A DNA stretch of 7,587 nt from Flavobacterium sp. UBA807 (GTDB lineage: Bacteria > Bacteroidota > Bacteroidia > Flavobacteriales > Flavobacteriaceae), in the NCBI GenBank assembly GCA_002296885.1, contig DBIH01000061.1, positions 1-7,587 on the forward strand. The letters run 5' to 3'. Position numbers and translations under genes: made by a program. This document shows, in pieces, positions 6,801-7,587 of this stretch (the stretch's first letter is position 1; the number at the start of each line of letters is the position of its first letter). The notes under the pieces are model-generated. The model was not told the DNA's origin. It searched no databases and worked only from the letters and a program-made list of their open reading frames with translations.

Positions 6801-7587
6801 AAATTGACAATAATTCAGTTGTTGATGTCACAGAAAACAAATTCATTATCAGGGAAACCGATATAACCGATACCAAATTCGATACTAAAGGAACACTGAA
6901 CGGTTTTATAAAGCACAAACAATTTGGTGACTGGCAGTTGGATTTGTCTGTAAATTCGAAACGACTACTGGCATTGGATACAGTTGATCAGGAAGATGCG
7001 GCTTATTATGGGACAGCATTTATGAATGGCTCTGCAACGATTAAAGGACCAACAAATAATCTGATGATTAAGGTCGATGCCGAATCAGCTAAAGGCACTG
7101 ACATTAAAATTCCGATTAATGATGCTGAAGCAGTTTCAGAAAACAAATACATTCACATTCTAACTCCGCAAGAAAAGAAACAGAAGAAAACGGATAAAGT
7201 CATTCAGAGCAGAAATTATAACGGACTTGAGTTAGAATTTAATTTCGAGATTACTGAGGTAGCTAATATTGAAGTAATCCTTAACAGGGAAAGTGGCCAC
7301 GGGATGAGAGGAAAAGGAAACGGAACACTTTTATTCAGAATCAATACGCTCGGAAAATTTGAGATGTTTGGTGATTTCTTAGTGGTTTCAGGAGAATATA
7401 ATTTTAAATATGGCGGCTTAATTGGAAAAGATTTTAAGGTAAAAAAAGGTGGATCTATTACCTGGGCTGGAGATCCGTTGGCGGCACAATTGAATCTTGA
7501 AGCAGTTTATGAGGTTCCGGGCGGTGCCAATCCTGCTCTTTTGATTAATAATGCCTCGTTTAACAAAAAAGTCAAAACTGAAGTGAT
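3800..7587 (+). CDS. tamB: TamB/AsmA-like translocation and assembly protein, 3' end beyond window
   Basis: This is one uninterrupted frame of 1262 codons, still open at the window end. The protein begins LEQIKTNSGFKKFRK (TTG read as Met), then a single membrane anchor at about residues 21-40 (IIGLILLLLLISIALSLPFV) with positive charges before it. The AsmA-type opening follows: QTKIAHYATDKLNEKY, then FFGGVKLKKVLIYDHHNDTLI. A very long, beta-rich, repetitive periplasmic region comes next, of the kind known to form the lipid-conducting groove of TamB/YhdP/AsmA proteins. From about residue 1135 the sequence (NYNGLELEFNFEIT, GKGNGTLLFRINTLGKFEMFGDF, SGEYNFKYGGLIGKDFKV, ITWAGDPLAAQLNLEAVYEVPGG) matches the TamB C-terminal domain (DUF490), so probably a few hundred residues are missing. 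The protein is expected to span the periplasm and serve outer-membrane protein assembly or lipid transport. It is divergent from tsaD. No TamA-type partner is in the window. Frame and codon use are even, with no frameshift seen. Confidence 0.9.
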   Translation, partial: MEQIKTNSGFKKFRKILFRTIIGLILLLLLISIALSLPFVQTKIAHYATDKLNEKYKTHINVDEVAITFFGGVKLKKVLIYDHHNDTLICASRIKTSILDFKKLVDGKLLFGDLRLDDFYLQIKNYKGEKETSLDKFIAAFDDGKKGSGKFLLTSKNIYLTNTRFVMLDYNRPNPKDVDFTKINAHLTDFKIKGPNVTSTINSMNFHDHRGVQVDNLTADFSYTKKNIVLDKLEVTTKESFLKGHVLLKYNKDNHDFSDFNNRVKFDVILDSATLATNDIRHFYKELDKNQKFSLRSKIKGTLNDFYVTKMNLRDHKFSNIQGDVNFKNLFPRAPGKFYMKGDFKRISSNYVDLTKLLPNILGKKLPTSLQKLGQFNFTGKVEVTQQYINADFVMNTALGLIESDLHMSDLNNIDNAKYNGNIILDGFDVGAMINDKTIGKVSMNLDVDGKGFNQKYINTSFAGDVFQLKYNGYNYTKIIVDGSFKQPIFKGKFYINDPNLFMDFNGILDLSKRENIYDFHSKIDYANLEKLNFIKDSISIFKGDIVVKATGNSFDNLKGNMLLTNASYQNKKDLYFVDYLNINSTFDASGERAITIDSPDAIKGSVIGRYKFNQLQKMVENSLGSFYSNYRPNKVLPNQYLKFDFDLNSKIIEIFNPDISLAKSTKLKGNIASESKNFKLDFSSPKIVAYNNTFDNVLVQLDNRNPLYNAYVQMDSIKTKHYKIRDFSMINTFSRDTLNFRTEFKGGKSGNDFYNLNFYHTINKENKNVIGFNKSELQFKDYLWYLNEKENKENNKIVFDKKLTNFSFQDLIISHENQTITFLGMLQGKQNKDLQLTFDNVNLNKVTPDVEKFKFDGNLNGKINFKQNNTVFQPTSTLRIDDLKVNDIALGKMNLDIQGDETLSKFHLNSNLENQNIESFSANGDIFIADNKTSLDVDLSFDKFNLGVLGKIGGDVITNIRGFASGNARIDGDVNDLDYNGRLFVNEAGLTIPYLNTDYKIDNNSVVDVTENKFIIRETDITDTKFDTKGTLNGFIKHKQFGDWQLDLSVNSKRLLALDTVDQEDAAYYGTAFMNGSATIKGPTNNLMIKVDAESAKGTDIKIPINDAEAVSENKYIHILTPQEKKQKKTDKVIQSRNYNGLELEFNFEITEVANIEVILNRESGHGMRGKGNGTLLFRINTLGKFEMFGDFLVVSGEYNFKYGGLIGKDFKVKKGGSITWAGDPLAAQLNLEAVYEVPGGANPALLINNASFNKKVKTEV

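Overview
The window looks like chromosomal DNA from a member of the Bacteroidota, most likely Flavobacterium or a close relative. The DNA is AT-rich. Secreted proteins carry short signal peptides ending in 'SYSQ' or 'LFSQ', starts lack Shine-Dalgarno sites and sit behind A-rich leaders, and promoter-like TAnnTTTG boxes occur. The gene order (SAM methyltransferase, DUF4159 protein, thioredoxin-family protein, rsmE, tsaD, divergent tamB) is one I associate from memory with flavobacteria. No mobile element, CRISPR array, tRNA or rRNA was seen.

Left part (1-3698, minus strand): a tightly packed run of five genes read right to left. They are tsaD (tRNA t6A37 synthesis), rsmE (16S rRNA m3U1498 methyltransferase), a secreted thioredoxin-fold protein with a WCPHC redox site, a secreted DUF4159 protein, and the first 41 codons of a probable THUMP-like SAM-dependent methyltransferase that leaves the window at base 1. 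Gaps are 3, 4, -4 and 9 bases, so the genes are almost certainly co-transcribed and partly translationally coupled. The run joins RNA modification to two exported proteins of unclear role.

Middle (3699-3799): a 101-base divergent intergenic region. It holds candidate Bacteroidota -7 boxes on both strands and a perfect 6+6 dyad (TGTAAA-N4-TTTACA) overlapping the two minus-strand boxes. This is the only clear place for shared control of the two transcription units.

Right part (3800-7587, plus strand): one very long open frame without a stop, cut by the window end. It encodes at least 1262 residues of a TamB/AsmA-like inner-membrane-anchored, periplasm-spanning protein. Its start is a TTG directly behind an in-frame TAA. 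The first in-frame ATG lies about 160 codons further in, so ATG-only gene finding would miss the membrane anchor.

Overall this is a conserved housekeeping region. I see no evidence of a novel defence, mobile or biosynthetic system. The least understood items are the DUF4159 protein, the secreted CPHC protein and the divergent control region.
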